Shown here one piece after another: positions 1-8,390 of a stretch of DNA of 16,314 nt. A program made the translations under genes and the position numbers. The notes under the pieces are model-generated. The model did not search any database. It was not told where the DNA came from and worked only from the letters and a program-made list of their open reading frames with translations. The stretch is from Chromatiales bacterium (GTDB taxonomy: Bacteria > Pseudomonadota > Gammaproteobacteria > SZUA-140), in NCBI GenBank assembly GCA_031285245.1, contig JAITWN010000042.1, forward strand, positions 1 through 16,314, given 5' to 3'. How positions within the stretch are numbered: position 1 is the stretch's first letter; every line of letters begins with the position of its first letter.

Positions 1-1506
1 GGGGTAGAGATTCCTGTCGCACCCATCCTGGTTGAAACTCTATCGGCGCTGCAACGCGACGAAACGATGGTCGAGCGTAGCGGCGAGCTCATCAGTGCTG
101 GCTTACGCCACTACGTTCATGGGCGTTTTGGCGCAGTATCTCAGGGACAGCAGGGCGCGGGGATCAGTCGGCTCGATGATGAGACGATTGATGTCATCAG
201 CATGATCTTCGATTACATCCTCGATGATCGTGCGTTGCCCGATTTTATGAAGGCCATGATCGGCCGACTTCAGATTCCTGTGCTCAAAGTCGCGCTCATC
301 GACCGTGAGTTCTTCAGCAAGAAATCGCATCCTGCACGCCAGTTACTCAATGCTCTGGCACAGGCCGGTACAGGCTGGAGGGATGAGAGCGACGCTGCCA
401 AGGATCGGCTATATGCGTGCATGGAATCGGTCATCCGCCGCATTATCGAAGAATTCGAAAGCGATATCACGATTTTTGAAAAGCTGCTGGTGGAATTTCG
501 CGCTTTCCTTGATGAGGAAGCCAAACACTTCAGCGAAGCGCAGGAAGAACTGCTGCAATTGGCGCGGCAGACCGAGCACAAAGACCGCTTACAGGCACGC
601 GCGCTGGCTGAGCTTGGCATCCGCATGAAGGGTAGGGAGCTGCCGGAAGATGTCCGCGCTTTTATCCTGGGGCCCTGGCGTCAATATCTGCTGGCTCTGG
701 CGCTCGATAACGGCGAGGACGCGATGCGTCCCGCGCTACAGGTAGCGGATGATCTGCTGTGGAGTCTTGAGCCTAAAATCACTGCTGAGCAGCGCCAGCG
801 CCTGACCACCATGCTACCGCCGATGCTGATCGCGTTGCAGCAGGGTATGGCCCGGGTCGAATGCGCCAAAGAAGAGTGTGATCAACTGATCCGTGCGCTC
901 GAAGGCTACCACTTTGCCAGCATTAAAGCGGGCATCAAGCTTGGCGCCAAGAGTGCTCAGCGCAGTGATGGCGAGAGCAATGCGGCGGTTGCTACGGCGA
1001 AGAAAGCGCCCGCAGGAAATGGGCCGACTGGGGATGAAGTGCTGGACGAGATAGATCGCGAATTAGCTGAGCTTTCAGATATGAACTGGGATTTGATGAC
1101 CAGCTTCGATGATGTTATTGAATTGAAATCCCTGGAAGGAGACGGCTCTTTCGAACGCATGATTGCAGAAATGGGGCTTGATGAAGCAACGCGCGATGAT
1201 GGCCCCAGGGTGGAAGATGAGTACACCGAGATGACGCGTAATCTTGAGGCCGGTTGCTGGGTGGAGCTGCAAGATGCAGATTCCCAGCCCATGCGTGTGC
1301 GGCTGGCATGGCGCGGTGATGAGCGCGTTGCTTATTCCTTCGTGAATCGTCAATACAAGGTGGTTGCGGAACGTCCGTTGTACGTGTTTGCCGAGGAACT
1401 GCGCACGGGGCGCGCTACGGTAGTGGAAAACGTTGCGATGTTTGACCGCGCGCTTGATGGTGTGATTTCCGGCATCATGAAACTGACGGGGGCCGGTGCC
1501 GCTTGA
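1..1506 (+). CDS. DUF1631 family protein, 3' part (start lies before the window)
   Basis: The frame is open from base 1, so the gene enters from the left; 501 residues are visible before the TGA at 1504-1506. The first in-frame ATG (67) is internal, because conserved-looking sequence precedes it. The stretch around ISMIFDYILDD, then IGRLQIPVLKVALID and HPARQLLNALAQ, is typical of DUF1631, a large mostly helical family of unknown function found in proteobacteria. The last ~85 residues (from GCWVEL, with RVRLAW and VNRQ) resemble the beta-rich, PilZ-like tail of these proteins, but I see no clear RxxxR c-di-GMP motif. A low-complexity linker (~310-335 of the visible part) separates the two. The stop overlaps the start of the next gene by 4 nt, suggesting translational coupling. 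Family assignment is fairly sure; function is unknown. Confidence 0.85.
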   Translation, partial: GVEIPVAPILVETLSALQRDETMVERSGELISAGLRHYVHGRFGAVSQGQQGAGISRLDDETIDVISMIFDYILDDRALPDFMKAMIGRLQIPVLKVALIDREFFSKKSHPARQLLNALAQAGTGWRDESDAAKDRLYACMESVIRRIIEEFESDITIFEKLLVEFRAFLDEEAKHFSEAQEELLQLARQTEHKDRLQARALAELGIRMKGRELPEDVRAFILGPWRQYLLALALDNGEDAMRPALQVADDLLWSLEPKITAEQRQRLTTMLPPMLIALQQGMARVECAKEECDQLIRALEGYHFASIKAGIKLGAKSAQRSDGESNAAVATAKKAPAGNGPTGDEVLDEIDRELAELSDMNWDLMTSFDDVIELKSLEGDGSFERMIAEMGLDEATRDDGPRVEDEYTEMTRNLEAGCWVELQDADSQPMRVRLAWRGDERVAYSFVNRQYKVVAERPLYVFAEELRTGRATVVENVAMFDRALDGVISGIMKLTGAGAA

Positions 1507-3326
1507 GCGGTCGTTGTTCCCAGCTGCATCTGCTGGATGGCTCCCACCCGCTACGCGATGCTGTGCCCGATGGTTATGTCGACTATCCCGCGAGACGCCG
1601 CCGCGGCGCGCGCGTTGCGCTCTTTAATTTCGATCTCGCGCGCGAAGCAAACATTCTTCCCCCGGATCATCCTGATGTTTTAGATCGGCAGCTGCGCGAC
1701 GAGATCATTGCCGCCTTCAGTTTGCAGATTGTCAACGAATACGACGAGCAACATAACCCTGGAGCGATGCGGCGCGCTGGGCCGCGGCGCTTCATGGCGA
1801 CGCGCTATCTACAGATCCAACATCCTGACCGTAAGGGGCGCACCTCGGGTGATGGGCGCAGTATCTGGAACGGTGTGCTGAGCGGGCAGGCAGGAGCCTG
1901 GGACATATCGAGCTGCGGCACGGGCGCTACTCGCCTCAGTCCTGCCACCGCTATCCATGGGAAATTCTTTCGTACCGGCGATTCTGCTGCGTCATACGGC
2001 TGCGGTAGAGCGCAGCTATGGGATGCACTCTGTGCGGCGCTGATGAGCGAAGTGTTGCACGGTCACGGTGTTCGTACTGAACGCACTCTCGCCATCCTCG
2101 ATTATGGTGATGGCAGTTGTGTGGCAGTGCGCGCTTATCCCAATCTGATGCGTCCCGCACATCTCTTTCATTGGCTCAAGCAGGGCGATTTATCACGCCT
2201 ACGGGCGGCGGTTGATTATTACATTGCACGCGAAACCGCAGATGGCCGTTTGCCACATTTGATCGATGCCAATGCACGTTATCAATATTTGCTAGACCGT
2301 GTTGCTGATGACTTCGCGCGCGCGGCGGCGCAGTTCGAGAGCGAATATATCTTCTGCTGGCTGGAGTGGGATGGCGATAATGTGCTGCTCGACGGTGGCA
2401 TTATCGATTACGGCTCGGTGCGTCAGTTCGGACTCTATCATCGTGAATACCGCTACGATGACGTGGAGCGGATGTCTACCACCATTGCCGAGCAACGCCT
2501 GAAAGCGCGCTACATCGTGCAGACGATGGCTCAACTCGTTGACTATCTCATTCATGGATACAAACAGAATATCCAGTGCTTTCGAAACGCACCGGCGCTT
2601 GCTCGCTTCGATCAGCATTTTCTGCAATCAAAGCATCGCCTTCTGGCGGAGCGCATAGGCTTTGATCCAGAGCAGTGCGGCGCACTGTGTAAAGATCACA
2701 TCTTCCAGAATCATCTCGCCGCTTTCGCGTCCATCTACTGGCATTTCGAGCGCACACAATCGCTTGTCGGACCGTATCGTGTCGCCGATGGCATCACTCG
2801 TGATGCGATATTTTGCATGCGTGACCTTTTGCGCGAGTTGCCGCAGCATTATCTCGAGCTCGGCGTGAACAATGATTGGGTATTGCCCGCTGAGGATTTT
2901 CTTGAACTCATGCGTTCGCGTTATGCCTGTGAACGTGACCTGCGTATATATCCGGCGCGCCGAAGCCGCATTCGCCGTTTTCAGCAGCATTACGGCGGGA
3001 TGATTCGGCGCGCGGCTGAGCTACAAGGCAATGGCCAAAGGAGTTATGAGGAGAGCGGGGTGGCGATGCTGCGCAAGGTCGCGCGGCGCTCGGCCGTACT
3101 CAATCGTTACGAGCGCATCACAGGCGACGGTGTGCTGCGTGCGGCAAAAAAACTGATCGACAGCAGTAATGCGGTAAAGGAAAAAGAATTGTATGCGGTG
3201 TTTCGTGGTTTCGTGGAAACTTATCAGCCTCATTTAGTTGCTGCGGCGAGCATGCGTACGGCGTCAGTCAGTCGCGTTTGCGATGCAATGCTGGCGATAG
3301 CTAGGCAGCATTGCGAGGGGTTGTGA
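1503..3326 (+). CDS. Divergent SelO-like (YdiU/UPF0061) pseudokinase family protein
   Basis: 607 residues, against ~480 for E. coli SelO/YdiU. SelO proteins are kinase-fold enzymes that transfer AMP to proteins. Visible matches: a GDGR glycine-rich segment at 116-119; a W-x(5)-G-x-G segment at 133-141; SEVLHGHGVRTERTLAI at 182-198, matching the SelO helix SEAMxxLGIPTTRAL; GDNVLLDGGIIDYG at 291-304, where D292-N293 and D302-Y-G have exactly the SelO spacing of the catalytic Asp-Asn and metal-binding DYG. The lysine before G-A-G in SelO (beta3 Lys) appears to be Cys138. A C-terminal region of ~250 residues has no SelO counterpart that I recognise. The TTG start at 1503 overlaps the upstream TGA (TTGA); there is no strong Shine-Dalgarno, so coupling is likely. 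A GTG at 1563 is an alternative. Family membership is likely; enzymatic activity is uncertain. Confidence 0.72.
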   Translation: MSGRCSQLHLLDGSHPLRDAVPDGYVDYPARRRRGARVALFNFDLAREANILPPDHPDVLDRQLRDEIIAAFSLQIVNEYDEQHNPGAMRRAGPRRFMATRYLQIQHPDRKGRTSGDGRSIWNGVLSGQAGAWDISSCGTGATRLSPATAIHGKFFRTGDSAASYGCGRAQLWDALCAALMSEVLHGHGVRTERTLAILDYGDGSCVAVRAYPNLMRPAHLFHWLKQGDLSRLRAAVDYYIARETADGRLPHLIDANARYQYLLDRVADDFARAAAQFESEYIFCWLEWDGDNVLLDGGIIDYGSVRQFGLYHREYRYDDVERMSTTIAEQRLKARYIVQTMAQLVDYLIHGYKQNIQCFRNAPALARFDQHFLQSKHRLLAERIGFDPEQCGALCKDHIFQNHLAAFASIYWHFERTQSLVGPYRVADGITRDAIFCMRDLLRELPQHYLELGVNNDWVLPAEDFLELMRSRYACERDLRIYPARRSRIRRFQQHYGGMIRRAAELQGNGQRSYEESGVAMLRKVARRSAVLNRYERITGDGVLRAAKKLIDSSNAVKEKELYAVFRGFVETYQPHLVAAASMRTASVSRVCDAMLAIARQHCEGL

Positions 3327-3386
3327 GTGTGCGGTGCTTGGGCTTTTTTGACTCGTTCCAAGACTTTCTTTGCCGCTCGTCGGCGA

Positions 3387-3416
3387 TTGTCGAAGGTGGG
3401 CGAAAAGTGATATGGT
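3387..3416 (+). promoter_or_regulatory. Candidate sigma70 promoter for the histone-fold gene
   Basis: A TTGTCG -35-like hexamer at 3387-3392 and a TATGGT -10-like hexamer at 3411-3416 are 18 bp apart. They lie ~110 bp before the start at 3527, in the 200-bp gap after the SelO-like gene. Both boxes are imperfect. No clear terminator for the upstream gene was found in this gap. Confidence 0.3.
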
Positions 3417-3526
3417 GTCCGGCTTCTACCGCTAGGAAAACCATAGCAATTTTTATGGGGTAACAGCAGCGTTCCTGCCCGTCACCACTGCGGTCCCAAG
3501 TCCAGTAACGCTTAAGGAGATGTGCG

Positions 3527-3718
3527 ATGGGGGATGAAAAAGACGTCCTCGTGGTAGCTTCCAAAATCAAGAATTACATTCGTGGCAAATCTGAGATGAA
3601 TGTTTCGGCGGCTGTCTTCGACGTGCTGTCGGATCGTATCCGCGAGCTTTGCGACCGTGCTGTCGAAAATGCGCTTCGCGACGGACGCAAGACCGTCAAA
3701 GACCGCGATATCGTTTGA
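3527..3718 (+). CDS. Small bacterial histone-fold protein
   Basis: 63 residues with a strong Shine-Dalgarno AAGGAGA at 3514-3520. The layout is that of a single histone fold: helix 1 ~8-20 (VVASKIKNYIRG), loop 1 ~21-26, long helix 2 ~27-52 (VFDVLSDRIRELCDRAVENAL), loop 2 GRKTVKDRDI at 53-62. The loop 2 segment is nearly the same as archaeal histone HMfB (GRKTIKAEDI), including the R-K-T trio and the Asp that forms the conserved Arg-Asp pair. The chain stops at residue 63, where helix 3 would begin, as in the short bacterial histones described from Bdellovibrio. A DNA-binding, dimer-forming nucleoid protein is the likely role, by inference. It sits 91 bp before the fabA start used here and may share that transcript. 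An NF-YB-type label in automatic annotation would describe the same fold. Confidence 0.85.
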   Translation: MGDEKDVLVVASKIKNYIRGKSEMNVSAAVFDVLSDRIRELCDRAVENALRDGRKTVKDRDIV

Positions 3719-3809
3719 TCCGCACGGGTGACGGGGAAGCTGAGACTCTCGCTTCGACCGATCGCCGCGGTTTAATCCGATGTCGTCCATCATCGCGGGG
3801 CAGGGGCCA

Positions 3810-4337
3810 GTGTTCGAAAAAAAGCGCAGCTATTCCAAAGAGGACTTGATCGAATGCGGCCATGGTCGTTTGTTTGGTCCGGGCAATGCACAGTTGCCAT
3901 TGCCGCCCATGCTGATGTTCGATCGTATTGTGTCCATCAATGAAAATGGTGGTGAATATGGGAAGGGGTCGATCGTTGCAGAGCTCGACATCGATCCCGA
4001 GCTGTGGTTCTTCAAATGTCATTTTGAAGGTGACCCGGTTATGCCGGGCTGCCTTGGTTTGGACGCCATGTGGCAGCTCATCGGTTTCTTTCTAGGTTGG
4101 TACGGTGGCTTGGGGCGAGGGCGTGCACTTGGTGCCGGAGAGATCCGATTTTCGGGCCAGGTGACTCCTGATCGGCGGCTCGTAACCTATCGGATCAATT
4201 TCAAGCGGGTCATCACGCGCAGACTGGTAATGGGAATTGCTGACGCATCGCTTGATGCTGACGGTGAGATCATCTATCAGGCGAAAGATCTGCGCGTGGG
4301 TCTTTTTACTTCGGTGATCAGTGGTGAGGATCAGTAG
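3810..4337 (+). CDS. fabA: 3-hydroxydecanoyl-ACP dehydratase/isomerase FabA
   Basis: FabA dehydrates 3-hydroxydecanoyl-ACP and isomerises trans-2- to cis-3-decenoyl-ACP, the branch point to unsaturated fatty acids in the cytosol. The protein is colinear with E. coli FabA throughout: LDIDPELWFFKCHF, GDPVMPGCLGLDAMWQL, GRALGAGEIRF, and the GLF tail. With the GTG start at 3810 the protein is 175 residues, the catalytic pair falls at His71 and Asp85 (E. coli His70/Asp84 without the initiator Met), and residues 1-10 align with E. coli without a gap. An ATG at 3780 would add ten unconserved residues. Neither start has a convincing Shine-Dalgarno (AGGGG at 3802-3806 is close to the GTG). fabB follows after 2 nt. 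Confidence 0.96.
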   Translation: MFEKKRSYSKEDLIECGHGRLFGPGNAQLPLPPMLMFDRIVSINENGGEYGKGSIVAELDIDPELWFFKCHFEGDPVMPGCLGLDAMWQLIGFFLGWYGGLGRGRALGAGEIRFSGQVTPDRRLVTYRINFKRVITRRLVMGIADASLDADGEIIYQAKDLRVGLFTSVISGEDQ

Positions 4338-4339
4338 TC

Positions 4340-5554
4340 ATGCGGCGGGTAGTTATCACAGGGCTTGGCATCGTATCGAACATCGGCACCAGTGCCGCCG
4401 AGGTGGATGCCTCGTTGCGCGCGGGTCGCTCCGGTATTCGTTACAGTGAAAAATTCGCTGAACTCGGATTGCGTTCGCGTGTGCATGGACCGATCGATGT
4501 CGATCTTGCCGCGAATATCGATCGCCGCTTGCTGCGTTTCATGGGCGATGCGGCGGCGTTTTGCTATCTGTCGACCCGTCAGGCGATCGAAGATGCCGGA
4601 TTGACTCCGGAAGAAGTTTCGCATCCGCGCACAGGCGTCGTACTTGGCTCGGGCGGCGCTTCAAACAGCAATTTCCTCCAGGCTGCCGATGCACTGCGCA
4701 GTCGGGGTATCAAAGGCGTTGGTCCCTACATGGTGACGCGCACCATGGGTAGCACCACGTCGGCGAATATTGCCACTGCCTTCAAAATCAAAGGCGTCAA
4801 TTACTCGATCAGTTCGGCCTGCTCGACCAGCGCGCATTGCATCGGTCATGCCTGTGAACTCGTGCAGTTCGGCAAACAAGACATCGTGCTGGCCGGTGGT
4901 GGTGAAGAGGTGGATTGGACTATGGCCATGTTGTTTGACGGCATGGGGGCCTTGTCCTCGAAGTACAACGATACGCCCGAGCGCGCTTCGCGCCCCTATG
5001 ATCTCAACCGCGATGGTTTTGTCATCGCAGGCGGTGCCGGAGTGGTGGTGGTGGAATCGCTCGAACATGCGCAGGCGCGCGGTGCCCGCATTTATGCGGA
5101 AATCACTGGCTATGGTGCAACCTCTGATGGTGCGGACATGGTGGCGCCCTCCGGCGAAGGTGCGGTGCGCTGCATGCAGCAGGCGCTGTCGACGGTCGAA
5201 GGCCCGATCGATTACATCAATGCCCATGGCACCGCTACGCAGGCCGGAGACATCAAGGAGCTCGAAGCGGTGCGTACCGTCTTCGGCGATCGTTTCCCAC
5301 CTATTTCTTCCACGAAATCATTGACCGGCCATGCACTCGGCGCGGCAGGTGTCAACGAAGCGATCTACAGCCTGTTGATGATGAAGGGTAACTACATCGC
5401 GGCTTCGGCCAATATCGAGAATCTCGATCCGGGTGCTGAAGGCGCGCCGATCGTGCGCACGCTGCGTGAGAATGTTTCTTTGCGTCAGGTAATGAGCAAT
5501 AGCTTTGGCTTCGGTGGCACCAACGCGACATTGGTATTCAGCCGCCTGAGCTGA
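4340..5554 (+). CDS. fabB: 3-oxoacyl-ACP synthase I FabB
   Basis: 404 residues, the usual length. This condensing enzyme elongates acyl-ACP with malonyl-ACP and, in FabA-containing bacteria, takes the cis-3-decenoyl-ACP that FabA makes. The thiolase-fold active site is complete: nucleophile Cys161 in SSACSTS, His296 in NAHGTAT, Lys326 in STKSLTGH, and His331. The C-terminal SNSFGFGGTNATLVF glycine-rich signature is present. The choice of FabB over FabF rests on the direct link with fabA (2-nt gap after its TAG) and on FabB-like stretches such as RRVVITGLGIVSNIG and GGGEEVDWTMAMLFDGMGALSS. A strong intrinsic terminator follows ~30 bp downstream, so the transcript probably ends here. Confidence 0.96.
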   Translation: MRRVVITGLGIVSNIGTSAAEVDASLRAGRSGIRYSEKFAELGLRSRVHGPIDVDLAANIDRRLLRFMGDAAAFCYLSTRQAIEDAGLTPEEVSHPRTGVVLGSGGASNSNFLQAADALRSRGIKGVGPYMVTRTMGSTTSANIATAFKIKGVNYSISSACSTSAHCIGHACELVQFGKQDIVLAGGGEEVDWTMAMLFDGMGALSSKYNDTPERASRPYDLNRDGFVIAGGAGVVVVESLEHAQARGARIYAEITGYGATSDGADMVAPSGEGAVRCMQQALSTVEGPIDYINAHGTATQAGDIKELEAVRTVFGDRFPPISSTKSLTGHALGAAGVNEAIYSLLMMKGNYIAASANIENLDPGAEGAPIVRTLRENVSLRQVMSNSFGFGGTNATLVFSRLS

Positions 5555-5582
5555 TCGTCCCTTCTTTGCCGTCTTCTTCCTT

Positions 5583-5610
5583 CATGGCCGCGTAAGCGGC
5601 CATGGTTTTT
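5583..5610 (+). terminator. Rho-independent terminator after fabB
   Basis: Perfect 9-bp stem CATGGCCGC (5583-5591) / GCGGCCATG (5596-5604) with a GTAA tetraloop, followed by GTTTTT at 5605-5610. It lies 28 bp after the fabB stop and separates the fatty acid genes from the ankyrin lipoprotein gene. Confidence 0.9.
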
Positions 5611-5723
5611 GCCTTCCGGCGCGTCTGCCCGTCTGCTCTATTCTTCCAGTATCATGAAGCGCGAACGTCGCTGCCGACTTTAATCTGTGCCGGCTACGAT
5701 CAAATAAGACGAGGGGGTGCGTG

Positions 5724-7370
5724 ATGGCGTGTGGAGAGCGAGGCGGACGTACTTTGCTCGGCGGCAGGCCGGCAAATCTTTTCAGATTGAAATCCGGGCT
5801 GAGCCTGGCTCTGGCTGCGATACTTGCGGGATGTGCCTACCACAACGCGGCGGAGGTTAGGACGCCCGTCGCGGATTCCTCATCGCTCGCTGCGGCGCAG
5901 CTATCCCAGGGTGCAGCGGCGAGTGATGCTGCTGTCATGGCGGCGAATGCGGATCTGGTTCTGGCGGCGCGTTACGGACAGCTTGCCAGAGTGCGTCAGC
6001 TGCTTGATCAGGGGGTCGACATCAATACCCGCGATGCGCTTGGGCGTACGGCGCTGATCGTTGCCGCGGCTGAGTCGGACACCGATGTGGTATCACTGTT
6101 GCTTGAGCGTGGCGCTGATATAGCTCTGCGTGATAACGATGGCAGCGATGCGCTCACCGCTGCTGTCATCAAGGGGCGGTCGCAGAATGTCATTCGGCTG
6201 CTTGATGCAGGCGCTGCACTGGAGGCACGTGGACCGCAGGGAGAAACTGCGCTCATGGCAGCAATCCGTGCTGGCGAATCAACAATAGTCAATCTGCTCT
6301 TGTTACGCGGCGCTGACCCTGGAACTCAGAGTCAGGAGGAATTCGTGAGCGCCGGCAACTTAGCGTATACACCACTCATGTACACCGCACGTTACGGGCG
6401 AGGTAGTGATGGCTTGCTCATGATGAGGCAACTGGTGCGCTATGGAGCCAATTCTCATCTGTATCGTCCAAATGGCGAGACCGCGCTCACGCTAGCGCAG
6501 CGCTACGGACAAGAGGAAATGGTGGAGGATCTACGCGCGCTCGGGGTGCGCGATGAAAGCCCTTACGCCAAACTCGATGTGGGTGGCCAATTGTTGCAGG
6601 CGGTCCGGCTTGATGATTTCAACAAGGCACAGGAATTGATCGCTGCTGGTGCATCAGTCAATTACCGTGATGCGCTTACCGGCATGACGCCGCTGGCGGG
6701 TGTTGCCTGGTATGGTCGCGATGACATGCTTGATCTTATGCTTGGCAACGGTGCGCGCGTTAATGATGTGCCTTGGGGGCAGCGAGAAGAGCGCATCGCA
6801 GTATCAAGTGTGCCGGTTGCGCAGCGCGATCTGATGCGAGCGATGGCGCGCGGTGATACCGCTTTGATCAGCGCTATCCGGCGTTCCGATGAGGCGATGG
6901 TGAAGCGTTTGCTGGATGCGGGCGCCGGCTTGATGGTGCCGAATCGGGAAGGAGATACGCCTGCGCTCGTTGCGGTTCGTATTGGCCAACCTCGCTTACT
7001 TGAGCTATTGCTCGATCGCGGTCTTGATCCTGATGTGACCTCGTTCCCGATGCGTGTCGATTATCTGCTGACGCGTTTTTCAGGCGGAAAGCATCTGATG
7101 CCGCTGCTGGTCGAGGCTGCAGCCGAGGGCAATGAGGAGATGGTGGCGCTGCTGCTGCGCGCTGGTGCCGCGTCGAGTATCCGCGATGATTCTGGACGTA
7201 CTGCGCTGCATGCGGCGGCGGCGGGCGGATATGTCGGGCTCACGCGTTTGTTGCTGGCAAATGGGGCGCGACCCGAAGTATTGAGCGCGGATGGCGAGAG
7301 CGCGCTTGATATAGCGCGCCGCCTCGGTAAAGAGGATGTTGCTGCACTGCTGTCGGGTCAGTCTGGGTGA
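5724..7370 (+). CDS. Ankyrin-repeat lipoprotein
   Basis: 548 residues from the ATG at 5724 (a GTG at 5721 is directly in front); GAGGGGG at 5711-5717 is the likely Shine-Dalgarno. The N-terminus has a basic segment, a hydrophobic run LSLALAAILAG and a lipobox ending in Cys37, so export and lipidation in the periplasm or outer membrane are predicted. From ~residue 56 to the end the chain is made of ~12-13 ankyrin units, many with the G-x-T-A-L-x-x-A and LLxxGAD signatures (for example GRTALIVAAAESD and GRTALHAAAAGGY). Units near 330-370 and 430-450 are irregular. No catalytic domain is seen; ankyrin arrays usually bind proteins. The n-region before the hydrophobic core is longer than usual (~25 residues). 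The gene ends 13 bp from a convergent methyltransferase gene. Partner and role are unknown. Confidence 0.88.
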   Translation: MACGERGGRTLLGGRPANLFRLKSGLSLALAAILAGCAYHNAAEVRTPVADSSSLAAAQLSQGAAASDAAVMAANADLVLAARYGQLARVRQLLDQGVDINTRDALGRTALIVAAAESDTDVVSLLLERGADIALRDNDGSDALTAAVIKGRSQNVIRLLDAGAALEARGPQGETALMAAIRAGESTIVNLLLLRGADPGTQSQEEFVSAGNLAYTPLMYTARYGRGSDGLLMMRQLVRYGANSHLYRPNGETALTLAQRYGQEEMVEDLRALGVRDESPYAKLDVGGQLLQAVRLDDFNKAQELIAAGASVNYRDALTGMTPLAGVAWYGRDDMLDLMLGNGARVNDVPWGQREERIAVSSVPVAQRDLMRAMARGDTALISAIRRSDEAMVKRLLDAGAGLMVPNREGDTPALVAVRIGQPRLLELLLDRGLDPDVTSFPMRVDYLLTRFSGGKHLMPLLVEAAAEGNEEMVALLLRAGAASSIRDDSGRTALHAAAAGGYVGLTRLLLANGARPEVLSADGESALDIARRLGKEDVAALLSGQSG

Positions 7371-7383
7371 GATGTTTCCGAGC

Positions 7384-8280
7384 TCAGCGCATGCCGGTGA
7401 TGCAAACGGCTTCGTTCCAGAAGCGCACGCGGCCATCTGGCAACGCATAGCGTCCAGCGGCATCATGCAGCGCCTCCCAGAAGTGCGCGCGCTGTGGCGC
7501 TGATTGCTGAGCTAGCAGCGCCGCCAGCTGAGCATTCAGATCCTGCGATAGTTCGATATACGCGGCGCTTGATGAAGCTTCGAAAGGTACGGTCAGGTAT
7601 TCCATGAATACCTGATGAAAACCCGCTGCGCTGAAGCTGCGCAGCAAGGCAGCGCTGTCGGCGAAGCGAAACGGGCCCGGGCCGCCGGCGCGCATGCGCA
7701 GCGTGCCAAACAGTTCACTTGCGACATCAAATGGCAGATTGATCGAAGGCACGCGTTCGGGGGCTGACCACACCGCGGCGGCAAAGCGTCGCCCGGGTTC
7801 AAGTGCTTCCAATATGCGCACTAGCGTATCTGCTGGATCAGGGAGAAACATCAATCCCCAGCGACACAGCACCGCATCGAATCGTCCGCTCACATTGCCA
7901 AGCTCGCTGGCGTCGCTGCAGATGAAGTCGATATTGTGCAGATCGAGGGTGTGGGCTTGCCGCTTCGCTAGCTCCAACATCCCCGCTGTATGATCGATGG
8001 CGACCACTTTGCCGGTCGGCCCAACGCGCTCAGCTGCGGTCAGTGCGGGTTGTCCTATGCCGCAAGCGAGATCGAGTACCCGCCAACCTGGACGGATTTC
8101 AACCATTTCCAGCAGGCGATCCGTGACGGTCGCGGTGCCGGATTCCATCGTTTCCCGCCACTTTTCCCAGCCATGAGCGACTCCCTCCCAGTCTCCTCCC
8201 ATGGCGTTGCTGGCCATGGTGTCGTTGGTTGCAATATCTGCAGGATTGGCTAATCCGCTCTCATTTTTGTGTTGATTCAT
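7384..8280 (-). CDS. Class I SAM-dependent methyltransferase
   Basis: 298 residues from the ATG at 8280. A TTG at 8295 would add five residues but has no better ribosome site. Motif I VLDLACGIGQ (68-77) binds S-adenosylmethionine. The acidic residue at the end of strand 2 is Asp96 in VAIDHTAGM, and FDAVLCRWGLMFLPD (134-148) is the motif II region of UbiE/COQ5-like small-molecule methyltransferases. An N-terminal segment around WEGVAHGWEKW resembles the entry helix of that group. The C-terminal ~100 residues probably cover the substrate pocket. The substrate cannot be read from the sequence, and the neighbours (ankyrin lipoprotein, HDOD protein) give no pathway. It faces the HDOD gene divergently across ~110 bp. 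Confidence 0.85.
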   Translation of the reverse strand: MNQHKNESGLANPADIATNDTMASNAMGGDWEGVAHGWEKWRETMESGTATVTDRLLEMVEIRPGWRVLDLACGIGQPALTAAERVGPTGKVVAIDHTAGMLELAKRQAHTLDLHNIDFICSDASELGNVSGRFDAVLCRWGLMFLPDPADTLVRILEALEPGRRFAAAVWSAPERVPSINLPFDVASELFGTLRMRAGGPGPFRFADSAALLRSFSAAGFHQVFMEYLTVPFEASSSAAYIELSQDLNAQLAALLAQQSAPQRAHFWEALHDAAGRYALPDGRVRFWNEAVCITGMR

Positions 8281-8390
8281 GATTGGGATGCTCAAGCTTT
8301 ACGGTTAGCTGACGATGACTCTCTACCGCCATCGGCTGCAAGGGCAGCGTATCAAGGTTATCTTGCTGCTGTTAATCCGGGTAAATAATT

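Noticed and set aside
3336..3352. Terminator after the SelO-like gene at GGGCTTTTTT
   Set aside because: There is a T-run but no complementary left arm for a stem.
3780..3809. ATG at 3780 as fabA start
   Set aside because: It adds ten unconserved residues and has no ribosome site. GTG at 3810 matches the E. coli FabA N-terminus residue for residue.
4661..5227. 188-codon minus-strand frame opposite fabB
   Set aside because: It is a codon-pattern shadow of fabB, rich in His and Arg, with no ribosome site or family match.
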